From: JAGVSR01 sp963786675
GTDB lineage: Bacteria > Pseudomonadota > Alphaproteobacteria > Rhizobiales > Hyphomicrobiaceae
Direction of reading: 5' to 3'
Assembly: GCA_963786675.1 (NCBI GenBank)
Contig: CAWAZY010000003.1
Coordinates: forward strand, 62,001-126,000
Length of the DNA stretch: 64,000 nucleotides
The notes beneath the pieces were generated by a model. That model did not search any database. It saw nothing but the letters and a program-made list of their open reading frames with translations, and had not been told where the DNA came from. Within the stretch, counting starts at the first letter, position 1. Every line of letters starts with the position of its first letter. Both the position numbers and the translations under genes were made by a program. Below, one piece after another: positions 43,617-52,809 of the stretch.

Positions 43617-45224
43617 ATGCGCATTCTCTTGATCCATCCGAACTATCATTCCGGTGGCGCTGAAATCGCAGGGAATTGGCCACCTGCCTGGGTCGCCTAT
43701 CTCGCCGGGCATCTGAAGGGTGCGGGCTACACCGACGTTCGCTTCATCGACGCAATGACGAACGATCTTTCCGAAGATGAAGTTCGCGCGATCCTCGCCA
43801 AGGAACGTCCCGACATCATCGGCGCCACGGCGATTACGCCGTCGATTTACAAGGCCGAGCGCCTGCTTGAGATCGCCAAGGAAATGCACCCCGATGCCGT
43901 AACGGTGCTGGGCGGTATCCACGCCACCTTCATGTACCAGCATGTGCTGAAGGAAGCGCCATGGATCGACGTCATCGTGCGCGGCGAAGGGGAGGAGATC
44001 TTCACCAATCTGGTCCGCACCATCGATGCGGGTGATTGGCCGGCCAGCCGCAAGGATGTAAAGGGTATTGCCTACCGTGACGGTGACAAGATCATTGCCA
44101 CGCAGGCGGCGCCGACCGTCAAGGACCTCGACGCGATCAATCCCGACTGGTCACTGCTCGAGTGGGACAAGTACATTTATATTCCGATGAATGCGCGCGT
44201 CGCCATACCGAACATGGCGCGGGGCTGCCCATTCACCTGCTCGTTCTGTTCGCAATGGAAATTCTGGCGCGATTATCGCATCCGCGATCCCAAGAAGGTC
44301 GTCGATGAAATCGAGGGGCTGATCCGCGATCACAACGTCGGCTTCTTCATCCTCGCCGACGAGGAACCGACGATCAACAAGAAGAAGTTCGTGGCGTTCT
44401 GCAACGAGTTGATCCGCCGGGACGTCAAGATTCTGTGGGGCATCAACACGCGCGTTACGGACATTCTGCGCGATGAGAAGGAATTGCCGCTCTACCGGAA
44501 AGCTGGCCTGATCCATGTCTCGCTGGGTACCGAAGCCGCCGCCCAGCTCAAGCTCGATCTGTTCAATAAGGAAACCACGGTCGCCCAGAACAAGAAGGCG
44601 ATCCAATTGTTGCGCGATAACGGTATCGTCGTAGAAGCGCAGTTCATCGTCGGCCTGGAGAACGAGACGGCGGAAACGCTTGAGGAAACGTACCAAATGG
44701 CGCGGGACTGGAAGCCCGACCTCGCCAATTGGTCGATGTACACGCCATGGCCCTTCTCGGACCTGTTCCGCGACCTGGGCGACAAGGTCGAGATCTTCGA
44801 CTTCGAAAAATACAATTTCGTCACGCCCATCATCAAGCCGGAGGCGATGGATCGCGCCGAACTGCTCGACCGCGTGATGAACAACTATCGCCGCTTTTAT
44901 ATGAAGAAGGCGCTCTTTTCGTATCCATGGGCAGGTTCAGGCGAACGCCGGCGCTATCTGCTCGGGTGCCTGAAAGCGTTTCTGAAGTCGGGGTTCGAGC
45001 GCAAGTTCTACGACCTTGGCCGCGTCAATTACTGGGGGCCGCAGTCGAAGGGCAAGGTCGACTTCCATTTCGATACCACGCGCACCCGCGCCGACACGCA
45101 TGATGTCGTCTGGCAGACCAATCACAATCGCCGGATCAAGGGAGAGAAGCAGGCCGAGATCATGGCCTGCGGCGGCGGCAAAGAACAGATGGCCGAGACC
45201 GCTCATGCTGACGCGGCTGAGTGA
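43617..45224 (+). CDS. bchE: BchE, oxygen-independent Mg-protoporphyrin monomethyl ester cyclase
   Basis: BchE is a radical-SAM, cobalamin-dependent enzyme that closes ring E using water. The 535-residue protein has an N-terminal B12-binding-type domain, the CxxxCxxC cluster motif in GCPFTCSFCSQWKFW (about residues 204-218), and EAQFIVGLENETAETLEET. Length is normal. The bchJ start lies inside its last codons. Confidence 0.96.
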   Translation: MRILLIHPNYHSGGAEIAGNWPPAWVAYLAGHLKGAGYTDVRFIDAMTNDLSEDEVRAILAKERPDIIGATAITPSIYKAERLLEIAKEMHPDAVTVLGGIHATFMYQHVLKEAPWIDVIVRGEGEEIFTNLVRTIDAGDWPASRKDVKGIAYRDGDKIIATQAAPTVKDLDAINPDWSLLEWDKYIYIPMNARVAIPNMARGCPFTCSFCSQWKFWRDYRIRDPKKVVDEIEGLIRDHNVGFFILADEEPTINKKKFVAFCNELIRRDVKILWGINTRVTDILRDEKELPLYRKAGLIHVSLGTEAAAQLKLDLFNKETTVAQNKKAIQLLRDNGIVVEAQFIVGLENETAETLEETYQMARDWKPDLANWSMYTPWPFSDLFRDLGDKVEIFDFEKYNFVTPIIKPEAMDRAELLDRVMNNYRRFYMKKALFSYPWAGSGERRRYLLGCLKAFLKSGFERKFYDLGRVNYWGPQSKGKVDFHFDTTRTRADTHDVVWQTNHNRRIKGEKQAEIMACGGGKEQMAETAHADAAE

Positions 45225-45897
45225 TCAGGGTTCGACGGGCGCACCCTTCGGCGGCGCCGTGGCGCAGGACGCGGGTCCATCGGTACCGGGGGATGCCGTC
45301 GTCGGGCGCATTGGCCCTAACGCGATCACGCGCATGGGGGAGGCCTTGCGCGCGGCGTATGGGTCTTCACTGGAAGAGGCGGTCTTCTTAAGTGCGGGGC
45401 TCTCCGGCTACCTGCATCATCCACCCGAACACATGGTGCCGGAATTGGATGTGCGGGCCCTGCATGAAGCGCTGCGGTCCCGGCTGCCCCTGGCCCAATA
45501 CCGGTCGGTCAGTTGGCAGGCCGGACTACTGACGGGCGATTACCTCCTGGCGCATCGCATTCCGCGTCTGGCACAGCAGGCCTTGGCCATCTTGCCGCGT
45601 AACCTTGCGGGCCGCGCCCTGCTGGCCGCGATCAGCCGCCATGCGTGGACGTTCGCCGGGAGCGGAAAATTCCGTGCCACCTCGCAGCCGTCTCTTCGGA
45701 TCGAGCTGCACGATTGCCCGCTCTGCCGGGGTGTGACGGCCCGGGAACCCGTTTGCGACTATTTCGCCGGTACGTTCACGCGCATCTGGTCCACGCTCGT
45801 CGATCCAGAGGTGAGAATTCTGGAAACACGGTGCGGTGCGGTTGTCCCAGGACCGTGCGTTTTCGAGGCCGCTCGGGTGCGGGGACCTCTCGGGTGA
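45205..45897 (+). CDS. bchJ: BchJ, 4-vinyl-reductase-domain protein
   Basis: BchJ carries a V4R domain and accompanies bchE. It was first proposed as the 8-vinyl reductase, but later work assigned that activity elsewhere, so a role in delivering pathway intermediates is more likely. The 230-residue product has ITRMGEALRAAYGSS, LSGYLHHPPEHMVPE and a C-terminal Cys pair in LHDCPLCRGV. It begins 20 bases inside the bchE end. Confidence 0.88.
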   Translation: MLTRLSDQGSTGAPFGGAVAQDAGPSVPGDAVVGRIGPNAITRMGEALRAAYGSSLEEAVFLSAGLSGYLHHPPEHMVPELDVRALHEALRSRLPLAQYRSVSWQAGLLTGDYLLAHRIPRLAQQALAILPRNLAGRALLAAISRHAWTFAGSGKFRATSQPSLRIELHDCPLCRGVTAREPVCDYFAGTFTRIWSTLVDPEVRILETRCGAVVPGPCVFEAARVRGPLG

Positions 45898-46222
45898 AAC
45901 CTCCGGGGCACGGTCGGCTCAAAATCGGGCATGTGTTGGTAAACTGCTGATTGTGCGCGGTCACGACGCCTCGACGGGGACGGTTGGTTCTCCTAAAATT
46001 GTTTTCAAAGATCAAATCCGGATCGGCGCTTTCATCAGCGGCGGCAGTGTTGGCGTGGCTGGTAACACCCATTTCCGAGCGCAAGGCAAACCGATTTGGC
46101 GGGCCTGTCGATCGGTGCCAAATGGGTTTTTTGTGGTCGAATCCGGGCAGCGCCGGAGCCGGCTGAGGGCTATGGGTGCGCCCCTTGGCACCTTGAACTT
46201 GAAAGGCACGCGAAACTCCAGC
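45898..46222. other. Gap of 325 bases between bchJ and bphO, with a terminator-like hairpin
   Basis: No convincing gene is seen on either strand. The notable element is the hairpin at 46088-46132 (listed separately). The upstream part is AT-richer than its surroundings around 45990-46020, where a bphO promoter could lie, but no clear -35/-10 pair or PpsR site was found. Confidence 0.6.
46088..46132 (+). terminator. Rho-independent terminator after bchJ
   Basis: Arms AAACCGATTTGGC (46088-46100) and GCCAAATGGGTTT (46117-46129) pair over 12 of 13 positions with a 16-base loop, and a run of T follows. It would end hemA/bchEJ transcripts and insulate bphO-bphP. The single mismatch is inside the stem. 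Confidence 0.7.
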
Positions 46223-46789
46223 ATGCGCCGTTCCCGACATATGGCCCTCCGCGCGGCAACGGCTGAACTGCACGCGGAATTGGATTCGCGCGTAGGTCAT
46301 GCCGGCTTTTTCGCGTCACGGCCTGCCTATGGCACGTATCTCCAGCGGCTGCATCTGCTGCATCGGATGTTGGCCGAAAGGGTCGGCGCGCGCGAGGCCG
46401 ATCTCGTGGCGCGCTATCCCGTCAACGATCGGGTGGCCTGGCTCGCTGACGATCTATTGTCCCTCGGTCTTGCGCCCCTGCCGCTCGAAGCCGCGCATGG
46501 GAAGCGGGCGTTCACCGTCGAATGCCGTGCGGGGCTGCTGGGATATCTCTATGTCATGCTCGGCGCGAGCCTGGGTTCGCGGGTTCTCGTGCGGCAAGCC
46601 GAAGCCCTGTTGCGGCCTCTGGACACCGGCACGACGTACTTGCGCAACCTTTCGCAGTGGACGGGCTGGACGGCGTTCCTCGATCAACTCGAATCGGACG
46701 CGGCGGCGGGCGACGCGGGCCTAGTCGAAGGCGCCACACAAACCTTCGAACTCTTCATGGACTATCTGACGGAGACGGTGCCGGCATGA
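46223..46789 (+). CDS. bphO: BphO, heme oxygenase (biliverdin synthase)
   Basis: The 188-residue protein (MRRSRHMALRAATAELHAELDSRVG...) is a bacterial heme oxygenase, with the proximal His in ELHAELD and GLLGYLYVMLGASLGSRVLV, which holds the Gly-rich distal helix. It cleaves heme to biliverdin, the chromophore of the bacteriophytochrome encoded next, whose ATG overlaps its stop (ATGA). An alternative ATG lies 18 bases downstream; neither has a good Shine-Dalgarno. Confidence 0.88.
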   Translation: MRRSRHMALRAATAELHAELDSRVGHAGFFASRPAYGTYLQRLHLLHRMLAERVGAREADLVARYPVNDRVAWLADDLLSLGLAPLPLEAAHGKRAFTVECRAGLLGYLYVMLGASLGSRVLVRQAEALLRPLDTGTTYLRNLSQWTGWTAFLDQLESDAAAGDAGLVEGATQTFELFMDYLTETVPA

Positions 46790-49368
46790 CTTCGCGGCGG
46801 CTCGTGGGCGAGCTTGACATTACAAGTTGCGACCGTGAGCCCATTCACATTCCAGGCAGCACGCAGACGCGCGGGGTGCTCTTGGCCTGCGCGCCCGGAT
46901 CGTGGACGATTTCTCATGTGTCGGCGAATTCCGCCGATGTCCTGGGTGCGGCCGCGCGCGAACTTCTAGGCAAGCCGCTGAAGTCGGTCCTTGGACAAGC
47001 GCTCATCACACAACTCAGCGCGCTGCAGCCGGATGTGTCCGAACCGTCAACCGTGGCTGCGCGTCTTTTCGGCGTCTCGATCAAGGGGCGCGGCAAGTTC
47101 AACGCCAGTATGCACACCCACGATGGCCGCCGGATTGTCGAAATCGAACCGATGGGTGAAAAGACAGCCGCAGCACCGCTCGATCTGGTGCGCGTGATCC
47201 TGGCGCGCATGCAGCAGGCCAAGACGCTGACGGAACTGTGCCAGTTGACCGCCGATCAGCTGCGGGACCTGATCGGTTATGACCGGGTCATGATCTATCG
47301 CTTCCTGCAGGACGGCTCCGGTCAGGTGATCGCGGAAACGCGCCGCAAGGATCTCGAATCTCTTCTCAATCTGCGCTATCCGGCCTCGGACATCCCGGTC
47401 CAGGCACGGCAGCTCTACAAGAAGAACTGGGTGCGCCTCATCAGCGACGTGCATTCCGCGCCTGTGCCCGTGTGGTCGGCCGAAGGCGCCACCGCGCCAC
47501 CGCTGGATCTCAGTCTGGCCGACCTGCGTAGTGTGTCGCCGGTTCATATTGAATACCTAAAGAACATGAATGTCGGCGCCTCCATGTCGATATCCATCAT
47601 TGTCGGCGGCGAACTGTGGGGCTTGATTGCGTGTCATCACGGACGCGCGCGCTTGGTCGCCGCCAATTTGCGTGCGGCGGCCGAACTCTTGGGTCAGGTA
47701 TTTTCACTCCAGATTCAGACCGTGGAAGGCATTGAAGCCTACGTCACGATGCGGGCGGCGCGGACGCTGCTCGACAGGATCGTGGCGGAATTCCCCATCG
47801 ACGGAGACCTCATCAATAATCTGTCTTCGCGGTTGGATCAGCTGGCCGCGTTCATTCCTTGCGATGGCGTAGGTGTGTGGCTGGGCGGTGCATGGCGCGG
47901 CACGGGCAATGTGCCGACGCGCGCGGAAGTGGAAGACCTTGCGGAGTTTGTTCATCGCCAGCGCACGACCGGACTTTATGCAACGCACCATCTGGGCGAG
48001 GGATATCCCGCCGCGCGCACGTGGTCCTGCGGTGTGCGCGGTCTACTTGCCGTGCCTTTGTCTCATGCGAGTGATGACTGGCTGTTTTTCTTCCGCAATG
48101 AGGTGGCACAATCGGTTGTCTGGGGCGGCAATCCGAGCAAAGCGGTCACATCGGGTGAAGGGACAGGCCGACTCTCGCCGCGCACCAGCTTTGCTGCGTG
48201 GACCGAGGAAGTGCGCGGACAGTCGCTGCCGTGGACGTCCCGCGAGCGACTGATAGGCGATACGCTGCGCATCTATCTTTTGGACGTTATCGTTCGCTTC
48301 AGCGAAGTTATCCGCGAAGAACGGCGGCAAGCCGAGCAGCGCCAACGGTTACAGGCCAGCGAACTCAATCACCGGGTGCGCGGGACGCTCGAGCTCATCC
48401 AATCGCTGATTCAGCATGGCTACGATGACGACGGCCGCGTGCAGTCCTTTGTTCACGCCCTCAACGGCCGGATCCGATCCATCGCCGTCGCCCATGATGC
48501 CATCTCGCTGTCAGCGGGGTCCGAAGTTCTCAATCTCATCGAAGCCGCCATCGCGCAAAGCGGCGCACCGCATCGTCAGGTTGATCTCACCGGTCCCGAT
48601 ATTAAGCTTGAGGCCAAGGCGTACACCGTCCTTGCCCTTGTCATTCATGAGATGATCACCAATGCAACACGCCATGGCGCGCTATCGGTTGCAGAGGGCC
48701 ATCTGTCGGTGCGCTGGTTCATGGATGCCAGCGACCGCTTCGTTCTGCAATGGGATGAGACAGGCGGACCTCCTCCGCGCCGTAGTTCCAAGGATGGGCT
48801 AGGCGCGGTGATCATCAAGCGCAATATCCCGCACGCGCTCGGCGGGGAAGCGGACATCATTTTCGACGCCACGGGCGTCAAGGCGTCGTTCGTTATTCCC
48901 TCGCGCTACATTGCATCACAAAGACCGGCCATCAGTGCGCCCGGCCGGCCGATGCAAATCGCGCAGGCGGAGCGGCCGCTCGAAGGTTACGCCGTCCTGA
49001 TCGTCGAGGATCACGTGACGGCGGCCGATGATCTAGAGCGCATGATCCGCGAGCGCGGCGCATCCTCGGTGGTTAGTGCCGGGAGCGTCGACGCCGCCAT
49101 GGCGCTGCTCCAATCCAACCCACCGGATGTGGCGGTTCTGGATTTTGATCTCGGCGACGAGACGACGGCCACGCTTGCCCACACCATGGCGGCGCAATCG
49201 ATCCCGTTCATCTTTGCCGCGTCGGAAGGTGACATTGCGTCTATTCCCGCGGACCTGCGCGATATTCCCGTGGCGCACAAGCCCTATTCGGGCGACGAAG
49301 TTGCCGAACTGCTCAAGTCAGCGCTTCTGCCCCACCTTATCCGGGCGGTTTTGACACGGCTTGTCTGA
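46786..49368 (+). CDS. bphP: BphP, bacteriophytochrome with HWE histidine kinase and receiver domain
   Basis: The 860-residue photoreceptor has, in order: PAS (about 1-125, with Cys15 in CDREPIHIPG, the biliverdin attachment residue), GAF (about 140-310, with PASDIP at 199-204), PHY (about 325-505, tongue PRTSF at 465-469), an HWE-type histidine kinase (phosphoacceptor His529 in ELNHRVRG, N-box HEMITNATRHGAL, WDE at 656-658), and a receiver (about 735-855, Asp786 and Lys832). It probably senses red/far-red light. The usual SIQPHG after the Cys motif reads STQTRG. It is the last gene of the photosynthesis block. Confidence 0.93.
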   Translation: MTSRRLVGELDITSCDREPIHIPGSTQTRGVLLACAPGSWTISHVSANSADVLGAAARELLGKPLKSVLGQALITQLSALQPDVSEPSTVAARLFGVSIKGRGKFNASMHTHDGRRIVEIEPMGEKTAAAPLDLVRVILARMQQAKTLTELCQLTADQLRDLIGYDRVMIYRFLQDGSGQVIAETRRKDLESLLNLRYPASDIPVQARQLYKKNWVRLISDVHSAPVPVWSAEGATAPPLDLSLADLRSVSPVHIEYLKNMNVGASMSISIIVGGELWGLIACHHGRARLVAANLRAAAELLGQVFSLQIQTVEGIEAYVTMRAARTLLDRIVAEFPIDGDLINNLSSRLDQLAAFIPCDGVGVWLGGAWRGTGNVPTRAEVEDLAEFVHRQRTTGLYATHHLGEGYPAARTWSCGVRGLLAVPLSHASDDWLFFFRNEVAQSVVWGGNPSKAVTSGEGTGRLSPRTSFAAWTEEVRGQSLPWTSRERLIGDTLRIYLLDVIVRFSEVIREERRQAEQRQRLQASELNHRVRGTLELIQSLIQHGYDDDGRVQSFVHALNGRIRSIAVAHDAISLSAGSEVLNLIEAAIAQSGAPHRQVDLTGPDIKLEAKAYTVLALVIHEMITNATRHGALSVAEGHLSVRWFMDASDRFVLQWDETGGPPPRRSSKDGLGAVIIKRNIPHALGGEADIIFDATGVKASFVIPSRYIASQRPAISAPGRPMQIAQAERPLEGYAVLIVEDHVTAADDLERMIRERGASSVVSAGSVDAAMALLQSNPPDVAVLDFDLGDETTATLAHTMAAQSIPFIFAASEGDIASIPADLRDIPVAHKPYSGDEVAELLKSALLPHLIRAVLTRLV

Positions 49369-49454
49369 GGCCTTCGCCGTGGAGCCGCGCATGCGTCTAG
49401 AGGATCACGGCGCCTTCGCCTTGATCGCGGCCGCATGAACCACTAGTCAGAAGC

Positions 49455-50339
49455 ATGTCAAAGCCAAGTCCCACAGCCGCACCCGTCATTTCCATCATAG
49501 CGTCGATTGCCGCGCTCGCCGGCAGCCGAAAAGCCTGGCTCGTGGATATATGGGGTGTGATGCACAACGGCGTGACCCCGTTTGCCGCCGCCGCGCATGC
49601 GTGTACCCGCTTCCGCGAAGGCGGCGGCACGGTTCTGCTGCTATCGAATGCGCCAAGGCCCGCGCCTTCGGTTATGGCGCAGCTCGATCGGATCGGCGTT
49701 CCCCGCGAATCCTACGACGGCATTCTGACTTCGGGCGACGCGGCGCGACAGCTGATCTGTGAAGCCGTGGTGGAGGGCCGCAAGATAGGCCACCTGGGTC
49801 CGGAGCGGGATCGGCCGCTCTTGGAGGGAATTGACGCCCCGATCGTCGCACTGGAAGCCGCGGAGATTGTCGTCTGCACGGGACTGTTCGACGATGAAAC
49901 CGAAACGCCCGAAAGCTATGCCGCAATGCTGTCGATGCTTCATGCCAACGGCGCGGACATGATCTGCGCCAATCCCGATCTCACGGTCGAACGGGGCGGG
50001 CAGATCGTGTATTGCGCCGGGGCCTTGGCCCAGGCCTTCGAGGCGCGCGGCGGGAATGTGGCTTACGCGGGCAAACCTTATCCGCCCGTGTACAGGCTCG
50101 CGATGCAGGCGCTGGAGACACTGCGCGGCGGTGCACTCGATAAATCCAGCGTGTTGGCCATCGGGGATGGCGTGCATACCGACATCGCGGGGGCAGCGGC
50201 GGCAGGCATCGATTCCGTCTACATCGCGAGCGGCGTCCATCTGGGGTCGGGCGTCCGATTGGATGCCGCGTCTGTCGAAACGCTCTTTCGAGATGCTCCG
50301 GGCCGGCCGATTGCCGCCATGACGCATCTCGCATGGTAG
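49455..50339 (+). CDS. HAD-superfamily IIA hydrolase (TIGR01459-like)
   Basis: The 294-residue protein has HAD motif I as LVDIWGVMHNGV, motif II LLLSNAPRP, motif III in YAGKPYPPVY and motif IV AIGDGVHTDIAGA, the layout of class IIA HAD enzymes (nagD/pNPPase group) widespread in alphaproteobacteria. Substrate unknown. All catalytic Asp residues are kept, unlike in the HAD-CBS fusion. The ATG lacks a strong Shine-Dalgarno. Confidence 0.85.
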   Translation: MSKPSPTAAPVISIIASIAALAGSRKAWLVDIWGVMHNGVTPFAAAAHACTRFREGGGTVLLLSNAPRPAPSVMAQLDRIGVPRESYDGILTSGDAARQLICEAVVEGRKIGHLGPERDRPLLEGIDAPIVALEAAEIVVCTGLFDDETETPESYAAMLSMLHANGADMICANPDLTVERGGQIVYCAGALAQAFEARGGNVAYAGKPYPPVYRLAMQALETLRGGALDKSSVLAIGDGVHTDIAGAAAAGIDSVYIASGVHLGSGVRLDAASVETLFRDAPGRPIAAMTHLAW

Positions 50340-50432
50340 TCGGACGCCGGCCGTCCTGAGATTGGCCGTGTGGCCGGGAACGTCGCTTGAAGACCATCGT
50401 GTGCCAACAGGCGTGAGTGGGGAGGTTGAACA

Positions 50433-50750
50433 ATGCGATGGCCGGTGTGGAACCGTGCGATCAGACTGCAGCCCAGGCACGTCGCGGTTCTTGCCGGTCT
50501 CGGTCTTGCCGCCACCGTGCCGCTGGCAAATATCCGCGCCGGCAATGCACCGGGTGATGTGCGCGCCGATTTGGAATCCGCCCGGCCCACTGATCAGACC
50601 GGCGGTACGGCTGCAGCGGGCGCCCACGTCCCGCCTGTCAAGCGCGTACAACCTGTAACGCCCCCGCCGGCTGTTCCATCGACGGTGCCACTTCCCATGC
50701 GCAAGCCCGATGATCTGGCCACCGCAACGTCTAAGCCGCGCCAGAACTAG
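50433..50750 (+). CDS. 105-residue Pro/Ala-rich protein with N-terminal membrane anchor, unknown
   Basis: The frame starts with a strong GGAGG seven bases upstream. A hydrophobic stretch (about residues 17-35, HVAVLAGLGLAATVPLA) follows a basic N-terminus and could be a signal anchor or a signal peptide; the rest is low-complexity, rich in Pro, Ala and Thr, and looks disordered. No family is recognised. It is on the plus strand, convergent with cfa at 50777. Confidence 0.5.
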   Translation: MRWPVWNRAIRLQPRHVAVLAGLGLAATVPLANIRAGNAPGDVRADLESARPTDQTGGTAAAGAHVPPVKRVQPVTPPPAVPSTVPLPMRKPDDLATATSKPRQN

Positions 50751-50776
50751 GACGGCCCGGTCGAAATGCGGCCGAC

Positions 50777-51949
50777 TTAGGCGCGGATCGGCACCAGTTC
50801 GATCTGGTGCACGTCGGTGCGCCCGAGTGCAAAGGCGCCCGCGCACATCGCCAGATAGAGCCGCCAGCCGCGCATGAAGCTTTCATCGTAGCCGAGGTCG
50901 CGGACTTCGGGCGCCACGGCGTCGAAGCGGCTCAGCCATTCGCGGCAGGTGCGGGCGTAGTCCTGGCCGAACGAGAAGACGTCGCGCACCGCAAGGCCGG
51001 CGCGCTCGGCTTCGTCGCGGAAGCGGGTGACTGACGGCAGCATGCCACCGGGAAAAATATGGTGGCGAATATAGTCGCTCGACGTGCGGTAGCTCGGGAA
51101 CAGCTTCTCGCTGATGGAAATCGTCTGGATGACGGCCAGTCCATCCTTGTGCAGGCGCTGATGCAATGTGCGGAAGTACGTCGGCCAATAGCGCTCGCCG
51201 ACGGCCTCGAACATTTCGATGGACACGATCGAGGCGAAGCGTCCCTGGGTATGGCGATAGTCCTCAAGCCTCACGTCGGCGCCGTTGCCGACCCGTTCGC
51301 GGGCAAAAGCATGCTGACGCGGTGAGATGGTGACGGCGGTCACGTCGCGGCCCTGCCGGGTGGCTGCCTCCAGGAACCCGCCCCAGCCGCAACCAATTTC
51401 AAGGACGTCGCCGCGCGTGTCGCCCAGCCGATCGAGAATGCGCGCGTACTTGGCCTTTTGCGCGGTTTCCAGGTCGGTCTCTGGACTGGCGAAGAGCGCG
51501 CTCGAATACGTCATCGTCGGGTCGAGCCAGCGGGCGTAGAAATCGTTGCCGAGATCGTAATGGGCCATGATGTTGCGCTTCGAGCCCTTCAGGCTGTTGC
51601 GCCGCAAGATCCATTCCGAGATGATTGAGCGAATGCGGTGCAGCCGCGAACCCCAGGCCAAGCGCCCCAATCCATCCATGTTGAGCATCAGCACGCACAG
51701 GAGGGGTTCCAGGTCAGGACTGTCCCACCAGCCGGCCATGTAGGCATTGCCCATGCCGATGTCGCCTTCAGCGAGGGCAGCCTTCACCGTGCGCCAGTCG
51801 TGCAGAATGAGCACGCCATGCGGTCCCTCTTTCGTGCCTTCAAACCTATGCGTCTGCCCTTCCGGCGTGATGACCTCTAGCGAGCCTGTATGCATGGCGC
51901 GGGAAATGGCATCGAAGGCTTTTCGTCCCAGGATGGTCGAGGCTGTCAT
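50777..51949 (-). CDS. Cyclopropane-fatty-acyl-phospholipid synthase-like SAM methyltransferase (first copy)
   Basis: The 390-residue protein has the CFA-synthase features MAHYDLGNDFYARWLDPTMTYSSALF, the SAM motif VLEIGCGWGGFLEAA, SIEMFEAVGERYWPTYF and HHIFPGGMLPS. CFA synthases methylate double bonds of membrane phospholipids; relatives in Rhodobacter make methylated furan-fatty-acid precursors. It is the last gene of a three-gene minus-strand unit (oxidoreductase-DUF1365-CFA) and its start overlaps the DUF1365 stop (ATGA). Confidence 0.9.
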   Translation of the reverse strand: MTASTILGRKAFDAISRAMHTGSLEVITPEGQTHRFEGTKEGPHGVLILHDWRTVKAALAEGDIGMGNAYMAGWWDSPDLEPLLCVLMLNMDGLGRLAWGSRLHRIRSIISEWILRRNSLKGSKRNIMAHYDLGNDFYARWLDPTMTYSSALFASPETDLETAQKAKYARILDRLGDTRGDVLEIGCGWGGFLEAATRQGRDVTAVTISPRQHAFARERVGNGADVRLEDYRHTQGRFASIVSIEMFEAVGERYWPTYFRTLHQRLHKDGLAVIQTISISEKLFPSYRTSSDYIRHHIFPGGMLPSVTRFRDEAERAGLAVRDVFSFGQDYARTCREWLSRFDAVAPEVRDLGYDESFMRGWRLYLAMCAGAFALGRTDVHQIELVPIRA

Positions 51950-52809
51950 GTCGGCTCCGAAATCTTGACGGTCGGTGAGGGTGGCAGCGACGAGGTGATC
52001 AGGTGATCCGGCGCTGCGGGTTTGGAGAAAAGCTTGTGCCCGGCCATGTAGAGCCGCGCGGCGTGATAGTGGATCAGCAGCACGACTTGCAGGGTCGGGA
52101 AGGGGTGGCGCAGGAAGCTCTTGAAGAGGGCATTCGACGTCAGATCCGTGAGTTCGCCACAGATGGTGGCCGACAGAGTGCGCCGACCATCGCGGTGGAG
52201 ATCAATACGAATGGAGAGGCGCCCCGGTTTCTCGATGAAGCGAAACCGGTATTGACCCTCGACGGGCATGAAGGGCGAGACGTGGAATACCTTGCGCGCG
52301 ACGATCTCTTCGTCGGGACTGATCGTGGACCCGTCCGGCTTGCTGCACAGGTAGCAGTGCCGTTCACCGAAGGTGTTGTTGACCTCGGCCAGCACCACGC
52401 GCAGCGCACCGGCCGCGTCATGGCAGAGCCAGAAACTGACCGGATTGAAGCCGAAGCCCAAGACCCGCGGTAGCGTGACCAGCGTGACTTCCCCATGGGG
52501 AACCGCAACGCCTTCCGAGGCCAGCGCCTCGCGCACCCAGTGGGCGAGGTCCGTGCGGCCCTGCCCGTAGTCCTTGTCATTGAGGGCGAAGAGCCCGAAC
52601 CCGTTGCGCGCCAGGAACCTGCGCGGCAAGTCCGTCAGAGCCGAGAGCGGGATGTGCAAGTAGGTCAGGCGATGCGCCAGCGCATAGGGTTTGGGTGTGT
52701 AGCGCACATGCGTGATACGCGCGCGCATGAGCCCCTGCTTGATTGGGGCGCCCCGGGCCGTTCGGCCGCTCGGGGCGGCGGCGCCGTGTGCCAGCGAATC
52801 TAGAGCCAT
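51946..52809 (-). CDS. DUF1365 protein
   Basis: The 287-residue protein matches the DUF1365 family: MRARITHVRYTPKPYALAHRLTYLHIPL, GFGFNPVSFWLCHDAAGALRVVLAEVNNTFGERHCYL and FHVSPFMPVEGQYRFRF. Its biochemistry is unsettled; it travels with amine-oxidase-like flavoproteins and CFA synthases. The ATG at 52809 overlaps the oxidoreductase end by 10 bases; the later ATG at MRARIT is an alternative start. Confidence 0.9.
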   Translation of the reverse strand: MALDSLAHGAAAPSGRTARGAPIKQGLMRARITHVRYTPKPYALAHRLTYLHIPLSALTDLPRRFLARNGFGLFALNDKDYGQGRTDLAHWVREALASEGVAVPHGEVTLVTLPRVLGFGFNPVSFWLCHDAAGALRVVLAEVNNTFGERHCYLCSKPDGSTISPDEEIVARKVFHVSPFMPVEGQYRFRFIEKPGRLSIRIDLHRDGRRTLSATICGELTDLTSNALFKSFLRHPFPTLQVVLLIHYHAARLYMAGHKLFSKPAAPDHLITSSLPPSPTVKISEPT

